A stretch of 64,000 nt of DNA from CAVYXK01 sp963708245 (GCA_963708245.1 OY970201.1:6448001-6512000), one strand, 5' to 3'. Shown: positions 44,106 through 53,603, numbered from the stretch's first letter. Made by a program: numbers and translations. Notes: a model not told the origin generated them from the letters alone.

Positions 44106-44390
44106 ATCGGCGGTCAGTTGCCAGCGGATGGGGGGCTTCTGTTGCCCGGTGCCCCCCGAACCGCGCTTATCGCTTATGCAGCGACAGCGTATGCCACATT
44201 GTCGTTGGCACTTGTCGAATGGCCCGATAACGGCGGAACCATGCCGGGCAAAAGATCCGTCTTTACCGCGCGTGTCGAGCCTGTTTCGCCCCCAAAGCCC
44301 CCTGGTGGGGAATGGTGGAGGCGCCGGGTACTGCCCCCGGGTCCACAACGCTTATTCCACGAACCGTTTATCGCCATAGCCGGCAAGCCG
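44106..44390 (-). ncRNA. ssrA: Two-piece (circularly permuted) tmRNA
   Basis: On the minus strand the acceptor piece comes first and ends CGCCTCCACCA at 44313. After a spacer of about 19 bases the coding piece starts GGGGGCGAAACAGGCTCGAC at 44293. GGGGGCG pairs with CGCCTCC including the G3-U70 wobble that marks alanine tmRNA. The tag frame at 44174-44209 encodes ANDNVAYAVAA then TAA, close to the alphaproteobacterial tag. CCGTTATCG in the coding piece can pair with CGATAAACGG in the acceptor piece. A pseudoknot-like GGGGGGC/GCCCCCC follows the tag. A TATATT -10-like box is at 44399-44404. Ends are approximate. Confidence 0.93.
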
Positions 44391-44434
44391 GCAGGCAGAA
44401 TATAGGCCCTCCGGGGCCGAAAGTGGAGTCGCGA

Positions 44435-45367
44435 ATGACGCTCAGCAAGGACCAGGCGGCCGAAATCGACGCCGCGCGGCGGCAGCGCGCCGAGACGCTC
44501 CGCCCAACCGTGGCCGCGTTGGAGGCGCTGTTGTTCCGCCCTATCCCGGTCCTCGACCACGGCTTCATCCGCGTGATCGACTACATGGGCGGCGATGCCG
44601 CGATCGTGCAGGCGGCGCGGGTCTCCTATGGCCGCGGTACGCGGCGCGTCTCCGAAGATGCCGGGCTGATCCGCTACCTGATGCGCCACCGGCACTCCAC
44701 CCCGTTCGAGATGTGCGAGATCAAGTACCACGTGAAGCTGCCGATCTTCGTCGCCCGGCAGTGGATCCGGCACCGCACGGCCAACGTGAACGAATACTCG
44801 GCCCGCTATTCCGTGCTGGATCGCGAATTCTACATTCCCGCTCCCGAGCACCTGGCGGCGCAATCGGCGGTGAACCGGCAGGGCCGCGGCGCCGTGCTCG
44901 CCGGCGAGGAGGCAGCGCAGGTGCTGGAACTGCTGCGCACGGATGCCGGGCGCTGCTACGACCATTACGCCGAGATGCTGAACGAGGACGAGCAGGGCGA
45001 GGCGCTCGATCCCGCCCGCCAGGGGCTGGCGCGCGAACTGGCGCGGATGAACCTGACGCTGAACACTTACACACAATGGTACTGGAAGATCGATCTGCAC
45101 AATCTGCTGCATTTCTTGTCGCTTCGTGCGGACGCGCATGCCCAGTACGAGATCCGTGCGTATGCCGAGGCGATGCTGGAGACGGTCCGGGCCTGGGTGC
45201 CGATCGCATACCAGGCTTTCCTGGACTACCGGCTGGGGGCAGCGACGCTGTCCGCGCCGATGCTCGCGGTCGTGCGGCGGATGCTGGGCGGGGAGGCGGT
45301 GGAGCAGGCGGAGAGCGGGCTCAGCAAGCGGGAATGGGCGGAGCTGATGGGCGTCCTTGGGCGGTAG
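44435..45367 (+). CDS. thyX: Flavin-dependent thymidylate synthase
   Basis: ThyX makes dTMP from dUMP with FAD and methylenetetrahydrofolate. The 310-residue protein has the ThyX signature in RQWIRHRTANVNEYSARYS (RHR-x7-S variant, about residues 108-126), preceded by RHRHSTPFEMCEIKYHVKLP and followed by NTYTQWYWKIDLHNLLHFL with active-site residues. GGAG lies six to seven bases before ATG 44435. It is divergent from ssrA, sharing a short promoter region. No thyA is visible in the window. Confidence 0.95.
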   Translation: MTLSKDQAAEIDAARRQRAETLRPTVAALEALLFRPIPVLDHGFIRVIDYMGGDAAIVQAARVSYGRGTRRVSEDAGLIRYLMRHRHSTPFEMCEIKYHVKLPIFVARQWIRHRTANVNEYSARYSVLDREFYIPAPEHLAAQSAVNRQGRGAVLAGEEAAQVLELLRTDAGRCYDHYAEMLNEDEQGEALDPARQGLARELARMNLTLNTYTQWYWKIDLHNLLHFLSLRADAHAQYEIRAYAEAMLETVRAWVPIAYQAFLDYRLGAATLSAPMLAVVRRMLGGEAVEQAESGLSKREWAELMGVLGR

Positions 45368-45418
45368 TGCATCAGTTTGAATTTCGGAAAGTGACGCACT
45401 ACCCCTTGAGCGGTCAGC

Positions 45419-45448
45419 TTGATACCCTATCCGCGATTCGCGTATAGA
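45419..45448 (+). promoter_or_regulatory. Candidate sigma-70 promoter
   Basis: TTGATA (45419-45424) and TATAGA (45443-45448) are spaced by 18 bases. The next gene start is at 45524 with AGGAGG five bases upstream, so this promoter would drive the small gene pair. Confidence 0.45.
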
Positions 45449-45523
45449 TGCCGCCATCTATCTTTTATTGGGGTCGATCTGGAACGCTGACGAAACTTTT
45501 CCTTGCCCATTCGAGGAGGCGCT

Positions 45524-45817
45524 ATGCCTTGGAGCGTGGAAGATTTGGAAATTACTCCAGACGATCTCGTCGTGGTCCGCCTGACCAACGGCTGGTACAA
45601 GATCGATATGCTCGGGTATCTTTGTATCGGGGGCGCTCGGCACGAGTTTGGGATTTTCACGTGTGTGGAATGGGTGATGGAGACTCTTGATGTCGACGAA
45701 CTCTGCGTTGCGGGAGCGGCTCGGACGACTGGGGCCGGTCCGGGACGCCGACCCACCCCCCTCATTTTCCGGCGAGTTGGTCACGCTCGTGCTACGCCGC
45801 GTGGGCCGATTCGATAA
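45524..45817 (+). CDS. Small hypothetical protein overlapping the HTH gene
   Basis: A 97-residue frame with a very good ribosome-binding site (AGGAGG, five-base spacing). The first 65 residues look protein-like (VEDLEITPDDLVVVRLTNGW, YKIDMLGYLCIGGARHEFGI); the last 30 overlap the next gene by 128 bases and are low-complexity, so the native gene may have ended earlier and lost its stop. I do not recognise a family. Together with the HTH gene it resembles a two-gene toxin-antitoxin layout, but no toxin motif is visible. Confidence 0.55.
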   Translation: MPWSVEDLEITPDDLVVVRLTNGWYKIDMLGYLCIGGARHEFGIFTCVEWVMETLDVDELCVAGAARTTGAGPGRRPTPLIFRRVGHARATPRGPIR

Positions 45818-46205
45818 TCGCATCACGGTCGCGAGGCGTCTGCGGGCTGCCGGCCTGACCCTGAAGGCGGCGCACAACACCATCAACAGGTTGGCCGAGG
45901 TCGCCGTCGCCGTCTGCATGATCGCCGAGGGCGCGGACATTCCCTCGCTTGCCCGCGACCTGCTGGAACTCGACGTCCGAGTGTATCGTGGACGGCGCCC
46001 CGACGCTGATCTGGTCGGGCAAGTACGTGCACGGCATGGTCTGTCACAGCGCGAGTTCGCCGCGGTCCTCGGCCTCGACCTGGACACGCTGCAGAACTGG
46101 GAACAGGGCCGCAACAAGCCAGACGGTGCCGCGCTCAAGCTGATCGCCGCGTTCGATGTAGCGCCGGAAGTGATCGAAGCAGCGACATTAGAACCGGTGG
46201 TCTGA
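45690..46205 (+). CDS. XRE/HigA-type helix-turn-helix protein
   Basis: A 171-residue protein whose C-terminal part carries a lambda-repressor-like HTH: LVGQVRARHGLSQREFAAVL, GLDLDTLQNWEQGRNKPDG, ALKLIAAFDVAPEVIEAA. The N-terminal 100 residues have a second helical segment (RITVARRLRAAGLTLKAAHN) that may be another DNA-binding or dimer region. GGAG seven bases before ATG 45690 decides the start. The C-terminal module resembles antitoxins such as HigA-2/MqsA; the partner would be the overlapping upstream gene. Autoregulation is likely by analogy. Confidence 0.8.
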   Translation: MSTNSALRERLGRLGPVRDADPPPSFSGELVTLVLRRVGRFDNRITVARRLRAAGLTLKAAHNTINRLAEVAVAVCMIAEGADIPSLARDLLELDVRVYRGRRPDADLVGQVRARHGLSQREFAAVLGLDLDTLQNWEQGRNKPDGAALKLIAAFDVAPEVIEAATLEPVV

Positions 46206-46248
46206 TCGCGGACGTGGGCGACTGGTTCGGGTCTTCGGCGCCATCAGC

Positions 46249-46262
46249 TTGGACACGATCAA
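46249..46262. promoter_or_regulatory. Imperfect FNR/FixK-like site upstream of the MgtA-type gene
   Basis: TTGGACACGATCAA differs from TTGA-N6-TCAA at one position. It lies about 225 bases before the ATPase start and about 90 bases before a possible TTGACA -35 (46349-46354). Weak on its own, but of interest because a perfect site is present upstream of the hdeD-ftsH group. The rest of 46206-46457 holds no gene. Confidence 0.3.
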
Positions 46263-46487
46263 CTGAATTTGCGGAGAAACAGTTCTCTGCGGGCGGCAAC
46301 CGGGCACCGAACCTGACCAGAGGACAGCTGGCCTGATAACGTGCTGCATTGACATTAAGTGCTTTCGGTTTCTAACTGTGAATTACTATCAGGGCTCCAA
46401 AGCATGAACAACAGGCGCGCCGTCTCCAGCGCGTAACCTCAGCGCGCGGAGCCGGCTATGTCTCCCACCCGTGCGTCTGGAGGAGAT

Positions 46488-49032
46488 ATGAACCAACCGC
46501 CCTCCGTCACACCCAAACCGGCCGTCCCGCAACAAGCGGCGCCGGCAACGTCGAAGCTGGCCGTCGCACCGCTCGCCGATCTCTTGCAGTCACTCCATTC
46601 CACCGAGACTGGCCTCAGTGCGTCGGACGCGGCTGCTATTCTTCAGACGGTCGGATCGAACCGCGTCGAAACCGTCAAATCGAAGGGCCTGTTAGCCGCC
46701 TTCATCGGACGGTTCAGCAATCCGCTGGTCCTGATTTGTCCCAAGCTTCGTCATTATCACCGTCATCGTGTTGATGTCAGTGATCCTCGATGTGGCGCAG
46801 GAGCATCAGGCCCAGAACGCCGCTGAGCGTCTGCGTGAGAAGATCTCGTATACCGCCAAGGCGCTGCGCGATGGACAGCCGGTCGAGATCCGCGCGACCG
46901 AGATCGTACCTGGCGATGTCGTGCTGCTCGCGGCGGGCGATCTCGTGCCCGCCGATGCCCGGCTGATCGAAGCGCGTGACCTTTACGTCAATGAAGCGCT
47001 CCTTACCGGCGAGCCCTATCCGGCCGAGAAGGATGCCGCGCCAAGCTCCACCGCGGCTCCGCACGAGAGTGCATTCGCACCTAATCTCGTGTTCATGGGG
47101 ACCTCGGTCGTGAGCGGAACCGCCAGGGCGCTGGTCCTGGCAACCGGCCGCAAAGCCCAGCTCGGCTCGATCGCGAGCGCACTCCAGAAGCCACCACCGC
47201 CGACAGCCTTCGCCATCGGTATTCAGAATTTCGGCCTGATGATCCTGAAGATCACGGTATTTCTCATCCTGTTCGTGGTCCTGGTGAACATCCTGTTCCA
47301 TCGGCCATTGCTCGAATCTTTCCTGTTCGCGCTCGCGCTTGCTGTCGGACTCACGCCGGAACTCCTGCCGATGATCGTATCGGTCACCCTGGCGCGTGGC
47401 GCGATTCGCATGGCGCGCAAGGAGGTGATCGTGAAGCGGCAGTCCGCTATCGATGATCTCGGCAGCATGGACGTGCTGTGCAGCGACAAGACCGGAACGC
47501 TCACCGAAGCGCATATCAAGCTGGTCCGCGAGCTGGACCTCGGGGGACAGGACAGCGGCACAGTCATGCAGATGGCGCAGCTCAACGCCGCGTTCGAGAC
47601 CGGGCTCAAGAGTTCCCTCGACGAGGCGATCCTCGCGGCCGGCAAGATCGACCTCTCGGCCTGGCGCAAGATCGACGAAGTGCCGTTCGATTTCGAGCGG
47701 CGCCGGGTTTCGATCCTTATCGAAGGCGGCGGCCGGCGTCTCATCGTAGTGAAGGGCGCGCCGGAAGACGTGCTCCGCCTCTCGGCCCGCTATGAGCACC
47801 AAGGATCGCCGCCGCTGCCGCTGGATGCAGCGGCGCGCAAGACCGCTGAGGCAACGCTCAACGCCCTCGGCACCGAGGGCTACCGGTGCCTGGGCGTTGC
47901 GTGGCGGGAGGTCGATGCCGACCGCCAGCACGCCAATGTCGCCGACGAGACCGAGCTGACATTTGCCGGCTTCCTGGCCTTCCTCGATCCGCCGAAGGCC
48001 GGGGCGCGTGAGGCGCTCACGGCCCTCGCCAGGCTCGGTATTGCCCTAAAAGTGCTGACCGGCGACAACGAGCAAGTCACGAAGCACGTCTGCGGCGAGC
48101 TCGGCCTTGCCGTCACCGGAACGCTGACCGGTGCGGAAATCGCAACTCTGACCGACGAAGCGCTGGTGGCCAGGCTCGACAGCACGACGCTGTTCTGCCG
48201 GGTCACGCCGCCGCAGAAGTCCCGCATCATCGCGACCTTGCGGAGCAGGGGCCACGTCGTCGGCTATATCGGCGACGGCATCAATGACGCGCCGTCGCTG
48301 CATGCCGCGGATGTTGGCTTCTCGGTGGACACCGCGGTCGACGTCGCTAAGGAAGCGGCCGCCATGATCCTGCTCCGCAAGGATCTCGGCGTGCTCGCGG
48401 ACGGCGTGCGCGAAGGCCGCCGAACCTTCGCCAATATCCTCAAGTATATCATGATGGCGGTGAGCTCGAATTTCGGCAACATGTTCTCCATGGCGGGCGG
48501 CGTGCTGTTCCTCCCGTTCCTGCCGATGCTGCCGACTCAGATTCTGCTCAACAACCTGTTGTATGACCTGTCGGAGACGACCATACCGCTGGACCGGGTG
48601 AGCGACGCAACGATGGCGCGGCCGCGCCGCTGGGACCTCGATGTCGTCCGCAACTTCATGTACGTGTTTGGGCCGGTGAGTTCGGTTTTCGACTTCCTTA
48701 CTTTCGGCCTGTTGCTCTGGGTGTTTCGGGCCGACGAGGCGTTGTTTCATACCGGCTGGTTCGTCGAATCCCTGGCGACACAAATCCTGGTGATCTTCAT
48801 CATCCGCACAGCGCAACCGTTGCGGGATCCGCCGCATCCGGCGCTCGTGGCAAGCTCGCTCCTGGCATTCGCCGTGGCTGTGGCGCTCCCCTATTCACCG
48901 CTGGCGCACTGGCTCGGATTCGTTCCCGTGCCCGCTCCCGTCATGGGTGCGCTGGGCTTGGTGACCATCGCCTACCTTGTCCTCGTCTACGGCGTGAAGC
49001 GTTGGTTCTTCAGGCTCTATGGGCTGAACTAG
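46488..49032 (+). pseudogene. mgtA: Magnesium-type P-type ATPase (MgtA-like) broken by frameshift and short deletion
   Basis: From ATG 46488 (GGAG three bases upstream) the frame reads the N-terminal domain to RFSNPLVLI. There the usual LLVASAISAFTGE-like segment of the first helix pair is missing and the reading changes frame at about 46740; FVIITVIVLMSVILDVAQEH then continues in the new frame to 49032. The rest is complete: LTGEPYPAEKD, phosphorylation site CSDKTGTLTE, KGAPEDVLRLS, TGDNEQVTKHVC, GDGINDAPSLHAADVGFSVD and the C-terminal helices. Without an intact first hairpin no normal transporter can form, unless the C-terminal part is translated from an internal start. Magnesium import is the family role. 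Confidence 0.82.
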
Positions 49033-49076
49033 GCTGGTGACCTCATCGGTCGGGCAAGATCAGAGGGAGAGAAGCC

Positions 49077-49739
49077 ATGATCCCACTCAGTGATGCGTCG
49101 AGACGTCCGGCAAACTTTCCCATTGTCACCGCGATTATCATCGCGCTGAACGGACTGGTCTTCTTACTCGAACTTGCGGGCGGCGATGATTTTGTCCTGC
49201 GATGGTCGCTGGTGCCTGCCGACATAACGTCTGGCCATCACCTGATCACCATCCTGACGTCCATGTTCCTGCACGCGAGTTGGTCGCACATTATCGGAAA
49301 CATGGTGTTCCTCTGGGCGTTCGGCCCGGAGATAGAGGACGCCATGGGTCCCGGACGATACACGGCGTTCTACCTTGCAGGCGGCGTCGTATCGATGCTT
49401 GCGGAAGTCGCGGTCGATCCCGGATCCACGCTTCCCAGTCTGGGTGCGAGTGGCGCGATCGCCGCGGTGATGGGCGCGTTTCTGGTCACTTACCCGAGCG
49501 ATCAGATTCGCACAATTCTGCTCATTGGCTGGTTTGTCCGCATCACGTTCATACCGGCCGCGCTGCTGATTGGGTTTTGGTTCCTCATCCAGCTTGTCAG
49601 TTTTGGCGTCGTCGCGCAGGATGTGCAGTCGGGCGGTGTGGCCTACATGGCTCACATCGGCGGCATGATCTTTGGTGCGGTCACTGCGCGTCTGTTTGAG
49701 TATCCGCGTCGCTCTCCTGGACCGTGGAGCAACGACTGA
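49077..49739 (+). CDS. Rhomboid-family intramembrane serine protease
   Basis: A 220-residue six-helix membrane protein with the catalytic serine in GASGAIAAVMGAF and the catalytic histidine in YMAHIGGMIFGAV, plus the HASWSHIIGNMVFLWAFG block in which His and Asn stabilise the oxyanion. The family cleaves membrane substrates near their helix ends. It begins 44 bases after the ATPase frame, with GGGAGAGAAGCC before the ATG, and is followed by the ABC permease on the same strand. Confidence 0.93.
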   Translation: MIPLSDASRRPANFPIVTAIIIALNGLVFLLELAGGDDFVLRWSLVPADITSGHHLITILTSMFLHASWSHIIGNMVFLWAFGPEIEDAMGPGRYTAFYLAGGVVSMLAEVAVDPGSTLPSLGASGAIAAVMGAFLVTYPSDQIRTILLIGWFVRITFIPAALLIGFWFLIQLVSFGVVAQDVQSGGVAYMAHIGGMIFGAVTARLFEYPRRSPGPWSND

Positions 49740-49792
49740 TCACGCCTGGGTCAGCGCCCTCCTCTGACTTCAGATGAGAGAGAGATGCAGGG

Positions 49793-51580
49793 ATGTCTCG
49801 GCCGGTCTGGCTCAAGCCATTGCCTTTCCCAGGCGGTCTTCTCACCAAGGCGGGACCCACGCCGACCCGGCGCGCCACTGGTGGGCAGGGTGGCGCGCTG
49901 GTCGACCTGGCTACCGTTGCGCTGGTTTTCACGGTCGTGGCGGTCCTGGCAATTGGCATGGTCGGGATGTTCGCGCCGATGTCCGCCATCCAGACGCAGC
50001 CAGCCTCGCTTGATCCCCGCCTGCTGCCCGGGTACGCCGTCAGGACCGTATTGCGCATGCTCGCGGCCATGGTCGCTTCCCTGGTCTTCACGCTGACCTA
50101 CGGGACATTGGCCGCGAAGAGCCGGCGGGCCGGGATGGTCCTCATCCCACTGCTGGACATCCTGCAGTCGGTGCCGGTCCTCGGATATCTTTCGTTCACC
50201 GTAACATTCTTCCTGATGCTGTTCCCGCATCGCGTGTTGGGGGCAGAGCTGGCCTCGATCTTCGCCATTTTCACCAGCCAGGCGTGGAACATGGCGTTCA
50301 GCTTTATCCAGGCCTTGCGGACCGTGCCGCGCGACCTCGATGAGGCGAGCCGTGGCTTCCGCTTCTCGTCGTGGCAACGGTTCTGGCGGCTCGAGTTTCC
50401 GTTCGCCGTGCCTGGGCTGGTGTGGAACATGATGATGAGCATGTCCGGCGGCTGGTTCTTTGTCGTCGCATCCGAATCGATCACGGTCAACAATCAGCAG
50501 ATTGCGCTCCCTGGCGTCGGCTCGTACGTGGCGCTGGCAATCCAGCAGAAAAGTCTTGCTGGGGTCGGCTGGGCCATCCTCGCAATGACCCTGGTGATAC
50601 TGGTGTATGACCAGTTAATGTTTCGGCCGCTGGTCGTCTGGTCGGACAGCTTCCGCGTCGAGCAGACCGCCGCGCAGACGACGCCGCACTCGTGGTTCCT
50701 GCAGTTGCTGCGACATTCCCGCGTGATGCACCTCGCGGCGCGCCCCGCGGAGTTTGGTATGCGACGCCTGTTTCGAGCCCGGCTGCTCAATCTTGTCCCG
50801 GCCAGGGATTTGACGACCGTCCCATCAAGGGCCGGGCGGCTGCTGGACGTGGCCTGGTACGTTTGTATTGCCGTGGCGACGGCCTGGATCGTCAGCGAGA
50901 TCGTGCGCTTCATCGCGACCGGCGCCGGCTGGGACGACGTCTGGCTGACCCTGGAGCTTGGCTCGTTCACCCTGCTGCGTGTGGCGTCCATGGTCGCGTT
51001 AGCTTCGCTGATCTGGGTCCCGATCGGGGTCATCATCGGCTTGCGTCCCAAGCTGGCGGAGCTGATGCAGCCGCTGGCGCAGTTCCTCGCGGCCTTCCCG
51101 GCCAACCTGCTGTTCCCGTTCTTCGTCATCCCCATCGTGCGGTTTCACCTCAACGCCGATATCTGGCTCACCCCGCTCATGATTGTGGGAACCCAGTGGT
51201 ATATCCTGTTCAACGTGATCGCGGGCGCCACCGCCTACCCGACTGATTTTCTCGAAGCCGCGAAAACCTTCCGCTTTCATGGCTGGCAGTGGTGGCGGTG
51301 CGCCCTGTTGCCGGGCATCTTTCCCTATTACGTGACGGGAGCGATCACCGCCGCCGGCGGCGCCTGGAACGCCAGCATTGTTTCCGAGGTGGCATCATGG
51401 GGGTCCGATCACCTCACCGCCCACGGTCTCGGTGCCTACATCGCCCAGATGACCACCGCCGGCGACTTTCCGCGCATCGTGCTCGGGATCGCCGTGATGT
51501 CTGCATACGTGGTCTTGTTCAACCGTGGCCTGTGGCGACCGCTCTATGCCTATGGCGAGCGCAACTGTCGGCTGGACTGA
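49793..51580 (+). CDS. ABC transporter permease with two fused permease domains
   Basis: The 595-residue protein contains two BPD_transp_1 units. The first (about residues 70-270) carries the EAA-type loop EASRGFRFSSWQRFWRLEFP; the second (about 380-585) carries EAAKTFRFHGWQWWRCALLP. Such fusions occur in the nitrate/sulfonate/bicarbonate-like group of importers. The ATPase gene follows after 12 bases. No periplasmic binding protein lies in the neighbourhood, so substrate delivery or even direction is uncertain. Confidence 0.9.
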   Translation: MSRPVWLKPLPFPGGLLTKAGPTPTRRATGGQGGALVDLATVALVFTVVAVLAIGMVGMFAPMSAIQTQPASLDPRLLPGYAVRTVLRMLAAMVASLVFTLTYGTLAAKSRRAGMVLIPLLDILQSVPVLGYLSFTVTFFLMLFPHRVLGAELASIFAIFTSQAWNMAFSFIQALRTVPRDLDEASRGFRFSSWQRFWRLEFPFAVPGLVWNMMMSMSGGWFFVVASESITVNNQQIALPGVGSYVALAIQQKSLAGVGWAILAMTLVILVYDQLMFRPLVVWSDSFRVEQTAAQTTPHSWFLQLLRHSRVMHLAARPAEFGMRRLFRARLLNLVPARDLTTVPSRAGRLLDVAWYVCIAVATAWIVSEIVRFIATGAGWDDVWLTLELGSFTLLRVASMVALASLIWVPIGVIIGLRPKLAELMQPLAQFLAAFPANLLFPFFVIPIVRFHLNADIWLTPLMIVGTQWYILFNVIAGATAYPTDFLEAAKTFRFHGWQWWRCALLPGIFPYYVTGAITAAGGAWNASIVSEVASWGSDHLTAHGLGAYIAQMTTAGDFPRIVLGIAVMSAYVVLFNRGLWRPLYAYGERNCRLD

Positions 51581-51592
51581 AAGGAAACAAGC

Positions 51593-52915
51593 GTGCTTGA
51601 GACGACCGAGGCGGGCGGCGTTGTGGGCGAAACCGAACTCGAGCTCCGCCACATTCGCAAGACGTATCCGACGCCCTCGGGTCAGCCGATCCTGGTGCTG
51701 GACGACATCAACCTGATCCTGCACGCGGACGAGATCGTTGGACTGCTAGGCCGCTCCGGCTGCGGGAAGTCCACGCTGCTTCGGGTCGTGTCGGGTCTGA
51801 CGCCGCCGGCGAGCGGCGAGATCCTCTATCGCGGCTCGCCCGTGCGAGGGCCGGCTGAAGGGATCTCCATGGTCTTCCAAACCTTTGCACTATTCCCCTG
51901 GCTGACGGTGCTGGAGAATGTTCAGGCGGGACTGGACGCGATCGGTGTTGTCGAAACCGAAGCCCGGACGCGCGCGCTGTCGGCCATCGATCGGATCGGG
52001 CTCGACGGGTTCGAAAGCGCATACCCAAGAGAACTTTCCGGCGGCATGCGCCAGCGCGTCGGCTTCGCGCGGGCCTTAGTTGTCCGCCCCACGATCTTGT
52101 TGATGGATGAGCCGTTCTCGGCGCTCGACGTGCTGACGGGCGAGACATTGCGCAGCGACTTCATCGAGTTGTGGACGGCGAAACACCTGGCGATCAAATC
52201 GGTCCTGCTGGTGACCCACAATATCGAGGAGGCGGTCTTCATGTGCGACCGCATCCTGATCCTGTCGTCCAACCCGGGCCGTATCGCCGCGGAGCTCGCC
52301 GTCGAACTGCCCCGCCCGCGCGAGCGGCTCGCGACTGCGTTTCGTGACGTCGTCGATGACATTTACAGCCGGATGACAGCAGGACCGGCGCCGACCGCGG
52401 GCAACAAGCCGCCGGCGCCGATGGCGAGCATCAGCACCAAGCTGCCAAACATGTCGGCCATGCGGATCGCCGGCATGGCAGAGGTGTTGTCGCAGCCGCC
52501 GTTCAATGGCCATGCCGACCTTCCCGCCCTTGCGGCGCGCCTGCATCTTCAGGTGAACGATCTGTTTCGCCTGGGAGAGGTGACGCAGATGATGGGTTTT
52601 GCCGAACTGCGCGGCGGCGATCTGCACCTGACTGCGGCAGGCCGAGCCCTTGCCGAGGCGGACATACCAGGCCGCAAGCGCCTGTTCGCCGATCACCTGC
52701 TGCGCTCGGTCCCGCTGGCGGCGCATATCCGCCGGATACTCGATGAGCGACCCAGCCATACGGCTCCCCGTGACCGCTTCCTCATCGAACTGGAGGACCA
52801 TCTGAGCACCGAGGACGCCGAGCACACACTCAGTGCCGTCATTGGCTGGGGGCGATATGCGGAATGCTTCGCCTACGATCACCCGCGTCGGATGTTCAGC
52901 CTGGAAAATCCATAG
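51593..52915 (+). CDS. ABC transporter ATP-binding protein with AAA-associated C-terminal domain
   Basis: The 440-residue protein has a complete nucleotide-binding domain: Walker A GRSGCGKST, Q-loop TFALFPWL, signature LSGGMRQRVGFARAL, Walker B ILLMDEPFSALD and switch THNIEEAV. The family resembles NrtD/SsuB. From about residue 285 an extra domain (PPFNGHADLPALAARLHLQV, FRLGEVTQMMGFAELR) matches the AAA_assoc_C type found in such lone transporters. The GTG start follows the permease closely. The two genes form one transporter unit. Confidence 0.92.
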   Translation: MLETTEAGGVVGETELELRHIRKTYPTPSGQPILVLDDINLILHADEIVGLLGRSGCGKSTLLRVVSGLTPPASGEILYRGSPVRGPAEGISMVFQTFALFPWLTVLENVQAGLDAIGVVETEARTRALSAIDRIGLDGFESAYPRELSGGMRQRVGFARALVVRPTILLMDEPFSALDVLTGETLRSDFIELWTAKHLAIKSVLLVTHNIEEAVFMCDRILILSSNPGRIAAELAVELPRPRERLATAFRDVVDDIYSRMTAGPAPTAGNKPPAPMASISTKLPNMSAMRIAGMAEVLSQPPFNGHADLPALAARLHLQVNDLFRLGEVTQMMGFAELRGGDLHLTAAGRALAEADIPGRKRLFADHLLRSVPLAAHIRRILDERPSHTAPRDRFLIELEDHLSTEDAEHTLSAVIGWGRYAECFAYDHPRRMFSLENP

Positions 52916-52988
52916 CGGATAAGTCGACGGCACTGCGCCAGCGCTTTCCTGGGGAGCTGCTCCGGCGTCAGTGGAACATAATCACCGA

Positions 52989-53603
52989 TCAGCGGTGCGC
53001 CGCCGCAGTAGAATCGGTCATCGTCTTGGCCAGATTGTGCCCGGCAACCGCTGCCATCGCGACGGCCCAACCCGAGGTGATCAGGTTGATGCCGACGAGC
53101 AGGCCCAGTGTCCACGCGGCGGTCATTGGCCAACCCAGAATGATGATCACCCCCAACACCAGGTCCGCGATGCCGCTGACCAGCAGCCAACCCCACAGGC
53201 TGCCCATTACCTCGCGATAGCTGATCGAGGTTGCGATCTGGAAGACGCCCTCGGCGACGAAGAACGCGGTCAGCACGAGCGTGAGCGCCAGTGTGCCCGC
53301 GACCGGGTTCCAGATCAGCATGACGCCGATCGCCACCGAGAGCGCCGCTGTGATCAGAGTCCACATAAACGCCGGGACATTATGAGCCGAGAGGATTGCC
53401 ACGAGCCCAACGACCCCGCTGATCAGGAACAGCCAACCAATAAAGATCGCGATCGCAACGGTCGCCACCGCCGGCATAACGATCGCCAGGACGCCGAGGA
53501 TGATCATGACGACGCCCTGGAACATCAACAGCTTCCAGTGGGCGTTCAGTGCATCCTTGACGGCCCGTTGCATGCTGCTGAGACCTGGATCGCGCGGAGC
53601 CAT
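52989..53603 (-). CDS. HdeD-family membrane protein (DUF308), copy 1
   Basis: A 204-residue protein with six hydrophobic segments of the HdeD type (LLMFQGVVMIILGVLAIVMP, IAIFIGWLFLISGVVGLVAI, GWLLVSGIADLVLGVIIILG, LGLLVGINLITSGWAVAMAA). E. coli HdeD contributes to acid resistance at high cell density; its molecular role is unknown. I start at the ATG complementary to 53601-53603 (MAPRDPGL). It is a close paralogue of the gene at 55927-56547 and the last gene of the hdeD-ftsH group. Confidence 0.9.
   Translation of the reverse strand: MAPRDPGLSSMQRAVKDALNAHWKLLMFQGVVMIILGVLAIVMPAVATVAIAIFIGWLFLISGVVGLVAILSAHNVPAFMWTLITAALSVAIGVMLIWNPVAGTLALTLVLTAFFVAEGVFQIATSISYREVMGSLWGWLLVSGIADLVLGVIIILGWPMTAAWTLGLLVGINLITSGWAVAMAAVAGHNLAKTMTDSTAAAHR

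Noticed and set aside
42315..44405. 696-codon plus-strand frame across fumA, sspB and ssrA
   Set aside because: Antisense to three well-identified genes and without any domain-like sequence.
46349..46377. TTGACA with a CTAACT -10-like box upstream of the MgtA-type gene as a firm promoter
   Set aside because: The -35 is perfect but the -10 is poor; left as a remark only.
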